DNA of 64,000 bases from Paracoccaceae bacterium (GCA_020630695.1 JAHDIS010000014.1:1-64000); one strand, 5' to 3'. Counted from the first letter of the stretch, positions 36,548 through 47,303 are shown. Notes: generated by a model not told the origin, from the sequence alone. Numbers and translations: made by a program.

Positions 36548-38113
36548 GTGAGCAACGAAAAGACATATGACGAAACGGCCGAAGTTGAGGTCATTCGAGG
36601 CGCGCCTCGGGATGAAGTCAGCGTGGAAGGCGTTCCGGCAGATGGGCTTGGTTGCCACTCGGGAGCCGAAATGGAAAAGGCCGCGCGCATGGCGGGCAAT
36701 TCCGAGATGCTGGATCAATACGCCAAGGATTACCCTGTCGGCCCGCATGATCAACCTCAGAGCATGTGCCCCGCATTCGGGAGTCTGCGTGTTGGTCTGA
36801 GAATGAAACGGGTTGCCACCGTGCTTTCGGGCTCGGCCTGCTGTGTTTATGGCCTGACCTTCGTTTCCCATTTTTACGGCGCCCGTCGTTCTGTCGGCTA
36901 TGTGCCTTTCAATTCCGAAACATTGGTTACCGGCAAGCTGTTCGAGGACATTCGCGACAGTGTTCACGAAATGGCCGACCCGGATCGTTTTGATGCAATT
37001 GTGGTGACCAATCTTTGCGTTCCCACCGCGTCCGGGGTGCCGCTGAGATTGCTTCCGGACGAGATAAACGGCGTCCGCATCGTGGGCATTGATGTTCCGG
37101 GTTTCGGGGTGCCGACGCATGCCGAAGCAAAAGACATTCTGGCTGGCGCCATGCTCAACTATGCGCGTCAGGAAATCGAGGCTGGGCCTGTTGCTGCGCC
37201 GGAAGGCGGCAAGTCTGACCGTCCCACGGTTGCCTTGCTGGGCGAAATGTTTCCTGCCGATCCGATGATGATCGGCGCGATGCTGGCCCCAATGGGAATG
37301 GCCGCCGGGCCGGTTGTACCCTGCCGGGAGTGGCGCGAATTGTATGCGGCGTTGGACAGCTCTGTGGTTGCTGCTGTTCACCCTTTCTATACGGCTGCCG
37401 TGCGTGAGTTTCAGGCGGCCGGACGTCCGATCGTCGGCAGCGCCCCGGTTGGGCATGATGGTACTGCGGAATGGCTGCGGGCCATCGGAGAAGCACACGG
37501 TGTTCCGGCTGCGCAGATCGCGGCTGCGCAAAACGCCTTTTTGCCGGCTATTAAAGGTGCACTTGCCGGTGCACCAATAAAGGGAACGGTTACCCTGAGC
37601 GGGTACGAAGGCAGCGAGCTTTTGGTCGCGCGTCTGCTTGTCGAGAGTGGCGCGGATCTGCGGTACGTCGGCACGGCTTGCCCAAAGACACCTTGGTCCG
37701 ACCCGGATCGCGAATGGCTCGAAGCCAAAGGTATCAAGGTCAAATTCCGCGCATCGCTCGAGGACGATTGCGCAGCGATGGAAGCTGTCCAGCCGGATCT
37801 GGCCATTGGCACGACACCGGTTGTTCAGAAGGCCAAAGAGCTTGGCATTCCGGGTCTCTACTACACCAATCTGATATCCGCGCGTCCGCTGATGGGACCA
37901 GCTGGAGCCGGCAGCCTCGCTGAAGTGGTCAACGCCGCCATCGCTGGCAAAGCGCGCATGGATTACATGAAGGACTTCTTTGAAGGTGTCGGGAGTGGCG
38001 ACACCGCTGGCGTCTGGGAGGGCTCGCCCAATTTACGGCCCGACTTCCGAGCTCAGCACCAGAAGAAACTCGACAAACTGGCCCGTGCTGCCAAAGCGCA
38101 GGAGATGATCTGA
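36548..38113 (+). CDS. bchY: Chlorophyllide reductase subunit BchY
   Basis: NifD-like subunit of the enzyme that reduces the B ring of chlorophyllide. Cluster-ligand cysteines are in [13 protein letters not shown] (near residue 37), SMCPAFGSL and [13 protein letters not shown]. The 521-residue protein starts at GTG 36548 with a GAGAAGAAGAG purine run upstream. It overlaps bchZ by one base (TGATG). Confidence 0.96.
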   Translation: MSNEKTYDETAEVEVIRGAPRDEVSVEGVPADGLGCHSGAEMEKAARMAGNSEMLDQYAKDYPVGPHDQPQSMCPAFGSLRVGLRMKRVATVLSGSACCVYGLTFVSHFYGARRSVGYVPFNSETLVTGKLFEDIRDSVHEMADPDRFDAIVVTNLCVPTASGVPLRLLPDEINGVRIVGIDVPGFGVPTHAEAKDILAGAMLNYARQEIEAGPVAAPEGGKSDRPTVALLGEMFPADPMMIGAMLAPMGMAAGPVVPCREWRELYAALDSSVVAAVHPFYTAAVREFQAAGRPIVGSAPVGHDGTAEWLRAIGEAHGVPAAQIAAAQNAFLPAIKGALAGAPIKGTVTLSGYEGSELLVARLLVESGADLRYVGTACPKTPWSDPDREWLEAKGIKVKFRASLEDDCAAMEAVQPDLAIGTTPVVQKAKELGIPGLYYTNLISARPLMGPAGAGSLAEVVNAAIAGKARMDYMKDFFEGVGSGDTAGVWEGSPNLRPDFRAQHQKKLDKLARAAKAQEMI

Positions 38114-39585
38114 TGCTGATTCAAGATCATGACAGAGCGGGTGGATACTGGGGCGCAGTCTATGCCTTTTGCGCCGTCAAAGGGCTGCAGGTCGTTATCG
38201 ATGGTCCAGTTGGATGCGAAAACCTGCCTGTCACATCGGTTCTGCACTACACGGACGCATTGCCCCCTCATGAGCTCCCTATCGTGGTGACTGGCCTCGG
38301 TGAGGAGGAGCTGGGTCGGGAGGGGACCGAGGGTGCCATGAAGCGCGCCTGGGGTGTGCTCGACCCGGCTCTACCAGCTGTTGTTGTGACCGGTTCAATC
38401 GCCGAAATGATCGGGGGTGGAGTCACGCCGCAAGGCACCAACATCCAGCGTTTCCTGCCCAGAACGATCGATGAAGATCAGTGGGAGAGCGCGGACCGCG
38501 CCATGACATGGATATTTACCGAATTCGGTATGACCAAAGGCCGGATGCCGCCTGAAAAGAAACGCGAAGAGGGCGCCAAGCCCAGGGTGAACATCCTTGG
38601 GCCCATGTACGGCACTTTCAATATGCCATCGGATTTGCATGAAATCCGGCGTCTCGTGGAGGGGCTCGGCGCTGAGGTCAACATGGTGATGCCGTTGGGC
38701 GCTCATCTGGCTGAAATGCGCAATCTGGTCAACGCCGACGCCAATATTTGCATGTACCGTGAATTCGGGCGTGGTTTGGCCGAAGTGTTGGGCAAGCCTT
38801 ATCTTCAGGCCCCGATCGGTGTTGAGAGCACAACCAAGTTCCTGCGCACGCTGGGCGAAATGCTGGATCTCGATCCTGAGCCGTTTATCGAACAGGAAAA
38901 GCATTCGACCCTGAAACCTGTCTGGGATCTGTGGCGTTCAGTGACACAGGATTTCTTTGCCACCGCGAGTTTTGGGATCGTGGCAAACGAAACCTACGCA
39001 CGCGGTGTACGAAACTACCTTGAAAACGATCTGGGTCTGCCGTGCTCCTTTGCCGTGGCACGCTGTGCCGGGTCAAAAACAAACAATGAAGAAGTTCGCA
39101 GTCTGGTGCACAACAAGCGTCCGCTTGTTCTGATGGGCTCGATCAACGAGAAAATGTATCTGGCCGAAACCAAGGCTGGACATGGGCCGCAACCGGTCTT
39201 TATGCCTGCCAGTTTCCCGGGCGCCGCGATCCGGCGGCATACCGGAACACCCTTTATGGGATACGCAGGCGCAACTTACATTCTGCAAGAAGTCTGCAAC
39301 GGGCTGTTCGATGCCCTGTTCCATATCCTGCCTTTGGCAACCGATATGGATCAGACCGATGCAACACTGACTCCGCTGCGGCGCGACTTCCCCTGGGATG
39401 CCGACGCTCAGACGGAACTGGATCGAATTGTTTCGGAGCATCCGGTTCTTACCCGAATTTCCGCAGCAAAGAATCTGCGCGACGCCGCTGAGGCCGAAGC
39501 GCTGAAACAGGGGGCTGAACGTGTCGTTCTTGAAACGGTGCAGGCCCTCGCTCCACGCGTTCAACAAAAGGAGGTCGGGCCATGA
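38113..39585 (+). CDS. bchZ: Chlorophyllide reductase subunit BchZ
   Basis: NifK-like partner of Bch[21 protein letters not shown] holds the cluster cysteine near residue 35, followed by [15 protein letters not shown] and, later, a C-terminal extension of about 60 residues ([33 protein letters not shown]) resembling the protochlorophyllide-reductase C-terminal domain. 490 residues. Coupled to pufQ by ATGA. Confidence 0.96.
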   Translation: MLIQDHDRAGGYWGAVYAFCAVKGLQVVIDGPVGCENLPVTSVLHYTDALPPHELPIVVTGLGEEELGREGTEGAMKRAWGVLDPALPAVVVTGSIAEMIGGGVTPQGTNIQRFLPRTIDEDQWESADRAMTWIFTEFGMTKGRMPPEKKREEGAKPRVNILGPMYGTFNMPSDLHEIRRLVEGLGAEVNMVMPLGAHLAEMRNLVNADANICMYREFGRGLAEVLGKPYLQAPIGVESTTKFLRTLGEMLDLDPEPFIEQEKHSTLKPVWDLWRSVTQDFFATASFGIVANETYARGVRNYLENDLGLPCSFAVARCAGSKTNNEEVRSLVHNKRPLVLMGSINEKMYLAETKAGHGPQPVFMPASFPGAAIRRHTGTPFMGYAGATYILQEVCNGLFDALFHILPLATDMDQTDATLTPLRRDFPWDADAQTELDRIVSEHPVLTRISAAKNLRDAAEAEALKQGAERVVLETVQALAPRVQQKEVGP

Positions 39586-39806
39586 CCGATTTCACTTCGA
39601 GCGAACCGCGCCACAAAGGGCATACCGCCAGACGTGGAACGGAATTTCTTTTCTACTTCAGTCTCATCTTCGTGTTGGCGATCCCATTCGCCCTCGTTGG
39701 GTGGGTGCTGGAGGTGTTCCAAAAGCAGACGCTTATGCTGCACGGCCCGTTGGCCCGTGCCTGGGCCGAAGCTGACCGGATCACGCCCCTGATCTTCTCT
39801 GCGTGA
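39582..39806 (+). CDS. pufQ: PufQ, bacteriochlorophyll biosynthesis/assembly regulator
   Basis: The 74-residue protein has one membrane helix ([22 protein letters not shown], residues 22-43) and a short C-terminal tail, as in PufQ. PufQ affects flux into bacteriochlorophyll, possibly as a pigment carrier, and lies just before pufB in Rhodobacter-like operons. It starts in the bchZ stop (ATGA). Confidence 0.9.
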   Translation: MTDFTSSEPRHKGHTARRGTEFLFYFSLIFVLAIPFALVGWVLEVFQKQTLMLHGPLARAWAEADRITPLIFSA

Positions 39807-39814
39807 TCCCGAAA

Positions 39815-39928
39815 GCCGCGCGAGGGGCGCGGCGTGATCATGTGGGGAGCAAGAGCTGACCGTTTCCGAAAGGGACGGACAGATGCCTGTGGATTCTCCA
39901 TGGGAAACCCGGCCGCAGGGTGTGCGGC
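39815..39928 (+). promoter_or_regulatory. pufQ-pufB intercistronic hairpins
   Basis: Two perfect 6-bp GC stems lie in the 151-base leader of pufB: GCCGCG (39815-39820)/CGCGGC (39828-39833) and GCCGCA (39912-39917)/TGCGGC (39923-39928). A third weaker stem with a GAAA loop is near 39868-39886. Such structures 5' of pufB shield the abundant light-harvesting mRNA after cleavage from pufQ; this role is inferred from Rhodobacter. Confidence 0.6.
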
Positions 39929-39957
39929 GTCAGTCCTAACATTCCGGAGGAAAGTTC

Positions 39958-40107
39958 ATGGCTGATAATTCCGACCTGTCCTTCACAGGTCTCACCGACG
40001 AGCAGGCGCAGGAACTGCATTCCGTCTACATGAGCGGCCTTTGGCTGTTCTCGGCGGTTGCGGTGGTCGCACACCTCGCGACCTTCATCTGGCGTCCGTG
40101 GTTCTGA
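39958..40107 (+). CDS. pufB: Light-harvesting complex 1 beta subunit PufB
   Basis: The 49-residue antenna polypeptide starts [20 protein letters not shown]. Its single helix contains the bacteriochlorophyll-ligand histidine H39 in VVAHLATF, and the family C-terminus is IWRPWF. A strong ribosome-binding site GGAGGAAAG precedes ATG 39958. Fourteen bases separate it from pufA. Confidence 0.97.
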   Translation: MADNSDLSFTGLTDEQAQELHSVYMSGLWLFSAVAVVAHLATFIWRPWF

Positions 40108-40121
40108 GGAAGGCATAGCAA

Positions 40122-40277
40122 ATGGCAAAGTTCTATAAGATCTGGCTCGTTTTCGATCCCCGCCGCGTGTTCGTGGCGCAGGGCGTCTTCCTGTTTCTGC
40201 TGGCTGCGATGATCCACATGGTGGTGCTGTCCAACGGCATCAACTGGTTCGACACCGCAGCAGCGGCAGGCATGTAA
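40122..40277 (+). CDS. pufA: Light-harvesting complex 1 alpha subunit PufA
   Basis: The 51-residue polypeptide begins [20 protein letters not shown], the LH1 alpha signature. Its single helix has ligand histidine H32 in AAMIHMVVL, followed by NGINWFD with the tryptophan that hydrogen-bonds the pigment. It pairs with PufB to form the ring around the reaction centre. Confidence 0.97.
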   Translation: MAKFYKIWLVFDPRRVFVAQGVFLFLLAAMIHMVVLSNGINWFDTAAAAGM

Positions 40278-40329
40278 ACACGCCGGCCATCTAGGCCCAG
40301 CGTGGGACATGAGAGCCCAACCAAAAGAA

Positions 40330-40365
40330 GCCGGCGGGCGGGGCGGACCCCGCGTCGCCCGCGGC
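40330..40365 (+). promoter_or_regulatory. pufA-pufL intercistronic hairpin
   Basis: GCCG-G-CGGGCG (40330-40340) pairs with CGCCCG-CGGC (40356-40365), a 10-bp stem with one bulged G and a GC-rich loop. It sits in the 155-base gap between pufA and pufL. In Rhodobacter the equivalent structure protects the pufBA mRNA 3' end and so sets the excess of LH1 over reaction centre. Confidence 0.8.
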
Positions 40366-40432
40366 AAGCAAATGATAACCATGACGGCCCCCTCGAACTC
40401 GAGGTCGCGCCGCCAAACGCGGAGAATTGAAG

Positions 40433-41272
40433 ATGGCGCTGCTCAGCTTCGAGAAAAAGTATCGCGTCCGCGGAGGGACGCTGATCGGCGGCGATCTGTT
40501 CGACTTTTGGGTAGGCCCTTTTTACGTGGGCTTCTTCGGGGTCACGACCGCCTTTTTTGCCATGCTCGGTACGATCCTCATCCTTTGGGGCGCCGCGCAT
40601 CAAGGCACATTCAACCCTTGGCTCATCAACATTGCGCCACCTGACCTCAGCTACGGTCTTGGTATGGCGCCGCTCATGGAGGGCGGCCTTTGGCAGATCA
40701 TCACGATTTGCGCGACGGCAGCTTTCGTCAGCTGGGCGCTTCGAGAGGTCGAGATTTGTCGTAAATTGGGTATGGGCTATCACGTGCCCTTTGCTTTCAG
40801 TTTTGCGATCCTGGCGTATGTGACACTGGTCATCTTCCGTCCTTTGCTGATGGGTGCCTGGGGGCACGGATTTCCCTACGGGATTTTCAGCCACCTCGAC
40901 TGGGTCAGCAACACGGGCTACGCGTACCTGCATTTCCACTACAATCCGGCTCACATGCTGGCGGTGACCTTGTTCTTCACCACCACGCTGGCGCTGGCGC
41001 TGCACGGCGGCTTGATCCTGTCGGCGGCCAACCCTGAAAAGGGCGAGGAAATGCGCACCCCCGATCACGAAGACACGTTCTTTCGCGATTTCATTGGCTA
41101 TTCGGTCGGCACACTCGGCATTCACCGGGTCGGATTCCTGCTGGCCATCAATGCCGTTTTCTTCAGCGCTGTCTGTATCATCATCTCCGGGCCCGTTTGG
41201 ACCAAAGGCTGGCCGGAATGGTGGAACTGGTGGCTTGAGCTCCCCATCTGGGGCTCCAACGTGGGGCTATGA
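40433..41272 (+). CDS. pufL: Photosynthetic reaction centre L subunit
   Basis: The 279-residue five-helix protein begins [36 protein letters not shown]. Ligand histidines for the special pair and iron fall in [19 protein letters not shown] and in [17 protein letters not shown] at 40433 follows GGAGAATTGAAG; a TTG two codons upstream is in frame but less likely. Confidence 0.98.
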   Translation: MALLSFEKKYRVRGGTLIGGDLFDFWVGPFYVGFFGVTTAFFAMLGTILILWGAAHQGTFNPWLINIAPPDLSYGLGMAPLMEGGLWQIITICATAAFVSWALREVEICRKLGMGYHVPFAFSFAILAYVTLVIFRPLLMGAWGHGFPYGIFSHLDWVSNTGYAYLHFHYNPAHMLAVTLFFTTTLALALHGGLILSAANPEKGEEMRTPDHEDTFFRDFIGYSVGTLGIHRVGFLLAINAVFFSAVCIIISGPVWTKGWPEWWNWWLELPIWGSNVGL

Positions 41273-41275
41273 CCA

Positions 41276-42265
41276 ATGATATATCCTGAGTATCAAAACA
41301 TCTTCACGCAGGTGCAGGTTCAGGGGCCCCCGGAAATGGGCACCGAGACCGAAGCTGCAGCAACGGAACGCGGCACCAGTGCTTCGTTCTCGACCCTGGT
41401 GGGTTGGCTTGGAAATGCACAGTTGGGCCCGGTTTATCTTGGCTGGACGGGCATGGTGTCGGTCGCTGCGGGTTTGCTTGCATTCAACATCATTGGCATC
41501 AACATGCTGGCGCAGGTGGACTGGTCCATTCCGGAATTCATCCGCCAACTGTTCTGGTTGGCGCTTGAGCCGCCAAGCCCAGAATATGGCCTGAGCTTTC
41601 CGCCTTTGAACGATGGTGGTTGGTATATCATTGCCAGCTTCTTCCTTCTGGTTTCGGTGATGAGTTGGTGGGCAAGGACCTATCTCTTGGCCATGGAACA
41701 CAAGATGGGCAAACACGTCTTCTGGGCGTTTGGCGCTGCGATCTGGTTGTTCCTTGTGCTGGGTCTCTTCCGCCCGATCCTGATGGGATCGTGGTCAGAA
41801 GCGGTTCCCTACGGGATCTTCCCTCACCTTGATTGGACCACGGCGTTCTCAATCCGCTACGGCAATCTTTACTATAACCCCTTCCACGCTCTCTCGATCG
41901 TCTTCCTCTATGGCTCCGTTCTTCTGTTCGCCATGCATGGCGCGACGATCCTTGCGGTGACGCGTTATGGTGGCGACCGCGAATTGGAACAGATCGTCGA
42001 CCGCGGCACAGCCTCGGAACGCGCGGCTTTGTTCTGGCGCTGGACCATGGGCTTCAACGCCACGATGGAAGGCATTCACCGCTGGGCATGGTGGTTTGCG
42101 GTACTGACCCCGATTACGGGCGGCATCGGCATTCTTCTGACCGGCACGGTTGTGGACAACTGGTTCATCTGGGCTCAGGAGCATCACTTCGCTCCGATGT
42201 ATGACGGCAGCTACGGCTACGAAGCATACGGCTCTTATGACGCCTTCATCGGCAAGGAGAACTGA
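41276..42265 (+). CDS. pufM: Photosynthetic reaction centre M subunit
   Basis: The 329-residue partner of PufL starts [20 protein letters not shown] and shows the five helices with [17 protein letters not shown] and [18 protein letters not shown], which hold pigment and iron ligands. It starts three bases after pufL, as usual. No pufX follows; a cytochrome subunit gene does. Confidence 0.98.
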   Translation: MIYPEYQNIFTQVQVQGPPEMGTETEAAATERGTSASFSTLVGWLGNAQLGPVYLGWTGMVSVAAGLLAFNIIGINMLAQVDWSIPEFIRQLFWLALEPPSPEYGLSFPPLNDGGWYIIASFFLLVSVMSWWARTYLLAMEHKMGKHVFWAFGAAIWLFLVLGLFRPILMGSWSEAVPYGIFPHLDWTTAFSIRYGNLYYNPFHALSIVFLYGSVLLFAMHGATILAVTRYGGDRELEQIVDRGTASERAALFWRWTMGFNATMEGIHRWAWWFAVLTPITGGIGILLTGTVVDNWFIWAQEHHFAPMYDGSYGYEAYGSYDAFIGKEN

Positions 42266-42267
42266 TC

Positions 42268-43383
42268 ATGCTACCCAAGTGGTTCAATGACTGGAACAGG
42301 GAGCGCCCGACCGACATCTACGGTCCGGCAATCCTGGTGGGTGGTCTGGGCGCCGCGGTGATCGTGGCAGTCGCACTCGTGAACTTTGGCCAACCCTTCA
42401 AGACTGAAAGCATGCAGACTGGCCCACGCGGTACGGGCATGTCGGTTCCAGAGTTCGTTGTCGAGGTCAAAAAGGCCGATCCGACACTTGAGGAATACTA
42501 CACAGAAGAAGTGTATGTTCCTGAAGGCGGCGAAGCTCTTGCCAAGGACGTGTACCAGAACGTGCAGGTGCTTGGTGATCTGACCGAGGACAACTTCAAC
42601 CGGGTGATGAACGCGATTACCAGCTGGGTCGCACCGGAAGAAGGCTGCGCCTATTGCCACGGCGATGTGGACATCGAGGAGTATGGTAAGGACGACCTCT
42701 ATACCAAGGTTGTCGCCCGAAGCATGATCCAGATGACTCAAAGCATCAACGAGGGCTGGGATGGTCACGTGAATGCCAATGGTGAGGTCGGTGTGAATTG
42801 CTACACGTGCCACCGTGGACAGAACGTTCCGTCTGACATCTGGTTCAAGGTTGGCAACGTGACAGAGGCAACGGCGGGCTGGGCTGCGGTTCAGAACCGG
42901 GCAACGTCACTGTCGCAGTACACATCACTGCCTTCTGATGCGCTCGAAAAGTACTTCCTCGATTACGAACAGATTTCTGTTCATGATCTGGAAGCACATG
43001 TGGCCGAATCCCCTGCCGAAGATGGTGTTCGCACCTGGCAAGACGCGGAACGGACGTTCAGCTTGATGAACTACGTGTCCAACAGCCTCGGTGTGAACTG
43101 CAACTTCTGTCACAACAGCCGGGCCTTCTATGACCCGGAACAGGTGACACCGCAGTGGAGCACGGAACAGTTGGGTATTTCCATGGTTCAGGAAATCAAT
43201 GCTGATTGGTTGGTTCCCCTTGAGGATGTCTATCCCGAAAACAGGCTTGGCCCAGTTTTCGCGGATGCACCCAAAGCGGCCTGCAAGACTTGCCACAAGG
43301 GTTATCAGCAACCGTTGCAAGGTATGAACATGATCGCTGATTGGCCAGAACTGGCCACAACCGGCGCTCCTGTCTACGAGTAA
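42268..43383 (+). CDS. pufC: Reaction centre tetrahaem cytochrome c subunit PufC
   Basis: Four CxxCH haem motifs are visible: CAYCH (127-131), CYTCH (178-182), CNFCH (278-282) and CKTCH (339-343), with methionine ligands upstream. The 371-residue protein re-reduces the special pair in the periplasm. It has an N-terminal hydrophobic helix at about residues 19-39 and no cysteine before 127, so it is probably anchored by that helix and not by a lipid. Last gene of the puf operon. Confidence 0.97.
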   Translation: MLPKWFNDWNRERPTDIYGPAILVGGLGAAVIVAVALVNFGQPFKTESMQTGPRGTGMSVPEFVVEVKKADPTLEEYYTEEVYVPEGGEALAKDVYQNVQVLGDLTEDNFNRVMNAITSWVAPEEGCAYCHGDVDIEEYGKDDLYTKVVARSMIQMTQSINEGWDGHVNANGEVGVNCYTCHRGQNVPSDIWFKVGNVTEATAGWAAVQNRATSLSQYTSLPSDALEKYFLDYEQISVHDLEAHVAESPAEDGVRTWQDAERTFSLMNYVSNSLGVNCNFCHNSRAFYDPEQVTPQWSTEQLGISMVQEINADWLVPLEDVYPENRLGPVFADAPKAACKTCHKGYQQPLQGMNMIADWPELATTGAPVYE

Positions 43384-43512
43384 CCGACAGGGGCGGGCAC
43401 ATCTGGTGTCCGCCCTCGTTGGCGCCAGATCCGGCCTCCTGCATTTCCCATCTGGAGCTCGGATGTCGGGGCCTCAACACCCCGGTTCCCTTCCTGTTGG
43501 CTACAGGAAACT

Positions 43513-43558
43513 GGCGTCACGTTCATCGGCACCCCCCGTGTGATCGTGACGCCTTTTT
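43513..43558 (+). terminator. Intrinsic terminator of the puf operon
   Basis: GGCGTCACG (43513-43521) pairs perfectly with CGTGACGCC (43545-43553), followed directly by TTTTT (43554-43558). The 9-bp stem and T run lie 130 bases after pufC and 33 before dxs, so dxs probably has limited read-through from puf. A smaller hairpin, CGGGG/CCCCG at 43467-43484, precedes it. Confidence 0.85.
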
Positions 43559-43590
43559 AATTTCCCTCTCTTCCCCTGGAGGACGCTGCC

Positions 43591-45513
43591 ATGACTCGCC
43601 CTGATACCCCAACACTGGATCGCATCGCTGGCCCCGCAGATCTGAGGCAGCTCGATGATCGCTCTTTGTCGCGATTGGCTGACGAAGTAAGATCAGAGGT
43701 GGTCTCGGCGGTTTCGGAAACGGGCGGGCATCTTGGTTCGTCGCTGGGCGTGGTTGAATTGGCAGTCGCCATTCATGCTGTTTTCAATACGCCGATGGAC
43801 AAACTGGTCTGGGACGTGGGCCATCAATGCTATCCACACAAGATCCTGACGGGCCGCAGGGATCGCATTCGGACACTGCGCCAGAAAGATGGCCTTTCCG
43901 GTTTCACCAAACGCTCTGAAAGCGAATACGATCCATTCGGTGCGGCGCATAGTTCAACATCGATTTCGGCCGCGCTGGGCTTTGCTGTTGGTCGTGACAT
44001 GGGGCGCCCGACGGGGGATTCCATTGCGGTTATCGGCGATGGTTCCATCAGTGCTGGCATGGCCTATGAGGCGATGAACAACGCCGGTCACGAAGGGCGC
44101 CGTATGTTCGTGATCCTGAATGACAACGAGATGAGCATCGCACCGCCCGTTGGCGCGATGTCGTCCTACCTGTCCCGCCTTTACGCAAATGAGCCGCTGG
44201 CCAAGATGCGTAGCCTTGCCGAAGGGTTCGAAGCTGCCTTGCCGCCGCCAATGCGGGACGGTGCCAAGCGCGCGCGTCAATTGGTGACCGGTGCGGTCCA
44301 AGGTTCGGGAACTTTGTTCGAAGAGCTTGGGTTCGAGTACGTGGGCCCGATCAACGGACACGACATGGACCAACTTTTGCCAGTTCTGCGTGCGGCTCGT
44401 GCCCGCGCAACAGGCCCGGTTCTGATTCATGTCTGTACTGTCAAAGGCAAGGGTTTTGCCCCTGCCGAAGGCAGCGCAGATCGCGGTCACGGCGTCAGCA
44501 AATTCGACCCTGTTACAGGGCAACAAGCCAAATCAAAGCCAAACGCCCCCAGCTATACATCCGTCTTTGGCAAGGCGCTGACAGATGAAGCGGCCCGCGA
44601 TCCAAATGTCGTTGCGGTCACCGCCGCGATGCCTTCTGGTACGGGCGTTGACATCATGGCCGACCGGTTCCCGGCGCGGGTTTTTGACGTAGGCATCGCA
44701 GAGCAACACGGTGTTACATTCGCCGCAGCTATGGCCGCCAGTGGCTTGAAACCATTCTGCGCGATCTATTCGACCTTTTTGCAGCGTGGTTACGACCAGG
44801 TGGTGCATGACGTCGCCTTGCAAGGACTGCCCGTACGCTTTGCTATCGATCGCGCTGGGTTGGTTGGCGCCGATGGCGCGACACATGCCGGGGCTTTCGA
44901 TGTGGCCTATCTTGCCAATTTGCCGGGGATGACGGTTATGGCGGCCGCGGACGAGGCCGAATTGATGCACATGGTAGCCACCGCAGCTGCACACGACAGT
45001 GGACCCATCGCATTCCGTTATCCGCGCGGCTCTGGGACTGGCGTTGAAATGCCGGAACGCGGCCAACTACTGGAAATCGGGAAAGGCCGTGTTGTGAAAG
45101 AAGGCAGCGATGTCGCCTTCCTGAGCTTTGGTGCACATCTGTCCGAAGTGGAGGCGGCGGCCAGGTTGCTTGAAGCTGACGGTGTCACCAGCACGATCGC
45201 AGACGCACGTTTCGCCAAGCCGCTCGATATGGATCTGATCCGTCAGCTTGCGCGTCACCACAAAGCTTTGATCACGATCGAACAGGGATCCGTGGGTGGT
45301 TTTGGGGCCATGGTATTGCATGCTTTGGCGGCAGAAGGCGCATTTGATCAGGGCCTTGCCATTCGTACTATGACCTTGCCAGATCGGTTCATAGATCAGG
45401 CGAGCCCGGATGACATGTACGCAGATGCGGGTCTAACACGGCACGATATTGCGAAAACCGCAAAACAAGCCATGGGCATGGAAAGCAATGTGGTCACGCT
45501 AAGCCGCGCGTGA
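43591..45513 (+). CDS. dxs: 1-deoxy-D-xylulose-5-phosphate synthase
   Basis: First step of the MEP isoprenoid pathway, a thiamine-PP transketolase-like enzyme. The TPP site [19 protein letters not shown]...LNDNEMSI is near residues 150-180; the pyrimidine domain has [18 protein letters not shown] and [22 protein letters not shown]. 640 residues, family length. CTGGAGGA precedes the ATG. A dxs copy inside the PGC boosts precursor supply; another housekeeping copy may exist elsewhere. Confidence 0.97.
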   Translation: MTRPDTPTLDRIAGPADLRQLDDRSLSRLADEVRSEVVSAVSETGGHLGSSLGVVELAVAIHAVFNTPMDKLVWDVGHQCYPHKILTGRRDRIRTLRQKDGLSGFTKRSESEYDPFGAAHSSTSISAALGFAVGRDMGRPTGDSIAVIGDGSISAGMAYEAMNNAGHEGRRMFVILNDNEMSIAPPVGAMSSYLSRLYANEPLAKMRSLAEGFEAALPPPMRDGAKRARQLVTGAVQGSGTLFEELGFEYVGPINGHDMDQLLPVLRAARARATGPVLIHVCTVKGKGFAPAEGSADRGHGVSKFDPVTGQQAKSKPNAPSYTSVFGKALTDEAARDPNVVAVTAAMPSGTGVDIMADRFPARVFDVGIAEQHGVTFAAAMAASGLKPFCAIYSTFLQRGYDQVVHDVALQGLPVRFAIDRAGLVGADGATHAGAFDVAYLANLPGMTVMAAADEAELMHMVATAAAHDSGPIAFRYPRGSGTGVEMPERGQLLEIGKGRVVKEGSDVAFLSFGAHLSEVEAAARLLEADGVTSTIADARFAKPLDMDLIRQLARHHKALITIEQGSVGGFGAMVLHALAAEGAFDQGLAIRTMTLPDRFIDQASPDDMYADAGLTRHDIAKTAKQAMGMESNVVTLSRA

Positions 45514-45569
45514 TCAACAGGCTTTTTGAGCCAGCGCGCTCTTGTCTCAATGCGTTTTGCTTAGGGTAA

Positions 45570-45599
45570 AAGCGTCTGCCTCTGGTCAGGCGGGCGCTT
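45570..45599. terminator. Possible bidirectional terminator between dxs and idi
   Basis: AAGCGTCTGCC (from 45570) pairs with GGCGGGCGCTT (to 45599), an 11-bp stem with two G-T pairs and an 8-base loop. It overlaps the idi stop codon in the 72-base gap between convergent genes. No strong T run was seen on either strand. Confidence 0.4.
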
Positions 45600-46122
45600 G
45601 CATCTGATCGCCAAAAATACGTTCGGCATATGTGTCCAGATAGATGCGCAGCCAGGGTGTGAAATCCGACGGCTTTTTCGTCACCCGGTGTAACAGGTCA
45701 CCATAAGTGAGCCACTCGGTGTCCATTACTTCGTCGGGGTTTGGATTCAGGGGCATTTCGTCATCTGCTTCTGCAACGAAGATATCGACCACCTCGTGTT
45801 CGATCAAACCGCCACCCACATCTGCCCGATACTCAACACGGTCGCGATAGTCCGGAGCCAGACCGGTTATACCCAGTTCTTCCTCGAGACGGCGATTTGC
45901 GCAGGTTAGGCTGTCTTCGTCCCAATCAGGGTGAGTGCAGCAGGTGTTCGCCCAAAGCCCGGGCGTGTGATATTTGCCCAGCGCGCGCCTTTGTATCAAA
46001 ACCATTTCCCCACGCGTGACGAACACTGAAACAGCCTTGTGCTTGAGCCCACGTTTGTGTGCGTCCAGCTTTTCGACCGGTGTGAGTGTTCCATCGACCC
46101 ACGCAGGAATATGGATTGTCAT
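45586..46122 (-). CDS. idi: Isopentenyl-diphosphate delta-isomerase, type I
   Basis: Nudix-fold isomerase converting IPP to DMAPP. ANTCCTHPDWDEDSL contains the catalytic cysteine near residue 67, followed by the Nudix-like RRLEEELGI and the late MDTEWLTYGDL. 178 residues. It overlaps bchP by ATGA and ends the bchG-pucC-bchP-idi operon, linking isoprene isomerisation to tail synthesis. Confidence 0.95.
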   Translation of the reverse strand: MTIHIPAWVDGTLTPVEKLDAHKRGLKHKAVSVFVTRGEMVLIQRRALGKYHTPGLWANTCCTHPDWDEDSLTCANRRLEEELGITGLAPDYRDRVEYRADVGGGLIEHEVVDIFVAEADDEMPLNPNPDEVMDTEWLTYGDLLHRVTKKPSDFTPWLRIYLDTYAERIFGDQMQAPA

Positions 46123-47300
46123 ACGTGTGTCTCCCGCACGAGGCCAGCAAGGTGGCTGAGGTTCTTCAAACCGATTTTGAGATGCGCCATCGGACGCGCC
46201 TTGACCAGCCTTTTGTTCATATAAGCTTCGAATGTCAGCTTTTGCACGTCTTCATCATGACACAGACTCACAAACCGTTCGCGGCGGCTGTCAGAGCGAT
46301 AATAGGCATTCTGCATCGCACCAAGAACCTTGAAGACGCTCTTATGCTCTTTCATGAAAAGCTTACGGGCCAGAGACAGGTCTGTGATCCGACCGGAGGC
46401 CAGTGTTGCACTTGCTGCTGTTGCTGCAACGCGGCCGCCCAGCATTGCGTAGAAAATGCCTTCACCGGAACTAGGGGCAACGACGCCTGCTGCATCCCCG
46501 GCCACAACCACATCGCGGGCATTGTCCCAGAACTTGAGTGGTTTCAGCGGAATGGGCGCGCCTTCGCGCCGGATCGTTTCACAATCAGCCAAACCGGAGG
46601 CCTCGCGCAGCGCGGCCGTGGCCTGCTTTAGATCCACAGAGGTGATGTAGGTGCCCATACCCACAGAAGCGGTGTTCCCGTGTGGGAAAACCCATCCGTA
46701 AAAATCGGGTGATATGGCCCCGTCATAGATCACATCGCAGCGCATAGGATCGTATACATCTGTGGCTTCGCGTGGAGCGGCGATGATTTCGTGGTATGCG
46801 AAAACCAAGGGTGTCTTAGTACCGCCGGGAATTTCCTGTGCGGCGACCCGTGATTTAGCGCCATCCGCACCGATGATAAGCCGAGTTTGCAGGCTGCGCT
46901 CCTCGCCGCTTTGCTTGTCTCGGTAAATGACGTGCTTTTCCTTGCCGTCCCGTTCGATCCGAAGGTACGTCCCGGTATAGCGTTCGGCACCCGCGTGTTC
47001 GGCACGGTCGCGCAGGAAAGGATCAAAATCCTTGCGGTCGACCATGCCGACAAAGCCGTTATCGATCGGTATATCCACATGCCGCCCAGTGGGCGAAATC
47101 ATGCGTGCGGTTGTGACTTTGGCGATCAGTTGTTCGTCGGGAATTTGGAAGTCCTGGATCAGGCGCGGTGGAATCGCGCCGCCGCACGGCTTGATACGAC
47201 CTTCGCGATCAATCATTGCGACCTTGTGGCCGGACCGGGCAAGATCTTCGGCTGCGGTTGCACCGGACGGGCCACCACCCACAACAACGACATCATACAT
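46119..47300 (-). CDS. bchP: Geranylgeranyl diphosphate/bacteriochlorophyll reductase BchP
   Basis: Reduces the geranylgeranyl tail to phytyl. The FAD motif VVVGGGPSGATAAEDLARSGHKV is at the N-terminus, followed by KPCGGAIPPRLIQDF and, mid-protein, VVAGDAAGVVAPSSGEGIFYAM. 393 residues. It lies three bases after the PucC-like gene and overlaps idi. Confidence 0.96.
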   Translation of the reverse strand: MYDVVVVGGGPSGATAAEDLARSGHKVAMIDREGRIKPCGGAIPPRLIQDFQIPDEQLIAKVTTARMISPTGRHVDIPIDNGFVGMVDRKDFDPFLRDRAEHAGAERYTGTYLRIERDGKEKHVIYRDKQSGEERSLQTRLIIGADGAKSRVAAQEIPGGTKTPLVFAYHEIIAAPREATDVYDPMRCDVIYDGAISPDFYGWVFPHGNTASVGMGTYITSVDLKQATAALREASGLADCETIRREGAPIPLKPLKFWDNARDVVVAGDAAGVVAPSSGEGIFYAMLGGRVAATAASATLASGRITDLSLARKLFMKEHKSVFKVLGAMQNAYYRSDSRRERFVSLCHDEDVQKLTFEAYMNKRLVKARPMAHLKIGLKNLSHLAGLVRETHV

Positions 47301-47303
47301 TTT

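Noticed and set aside
35722-36699. 325-codon antisense frame over bchX and the bchX-bchY gap
   Set aside because: Arginine- and cysteine-rich shadow without any domain; bchX is certain.
36203-37531. 442-codon open frame antisense to bchX/bchY
   Set aside because: Both plus-strand genes are fully recognised. The frame has no family motifs, and biased codon use in GC-rich genes commonly opens the antisense frame.
40133-41125. 330-codon antisense frame over pufA/pufL
   Set aside because: It lies opposite pufA and pufL, which are unmistakable, and crosses the intercistronic hairpin.
43384-43512. Small coding gene between pufC and dxs
   Set aside because: The frames here show no ribosome-binding site or membrane helix, and the stretch is accounted for by hairpins and a terminator.
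42266-43590. Possible pufX after pufM
   Set aside because: The gene after pufM is a four-haem cytochrome (pufC), and no short membrane ORF of pufX type follows before the terminator.
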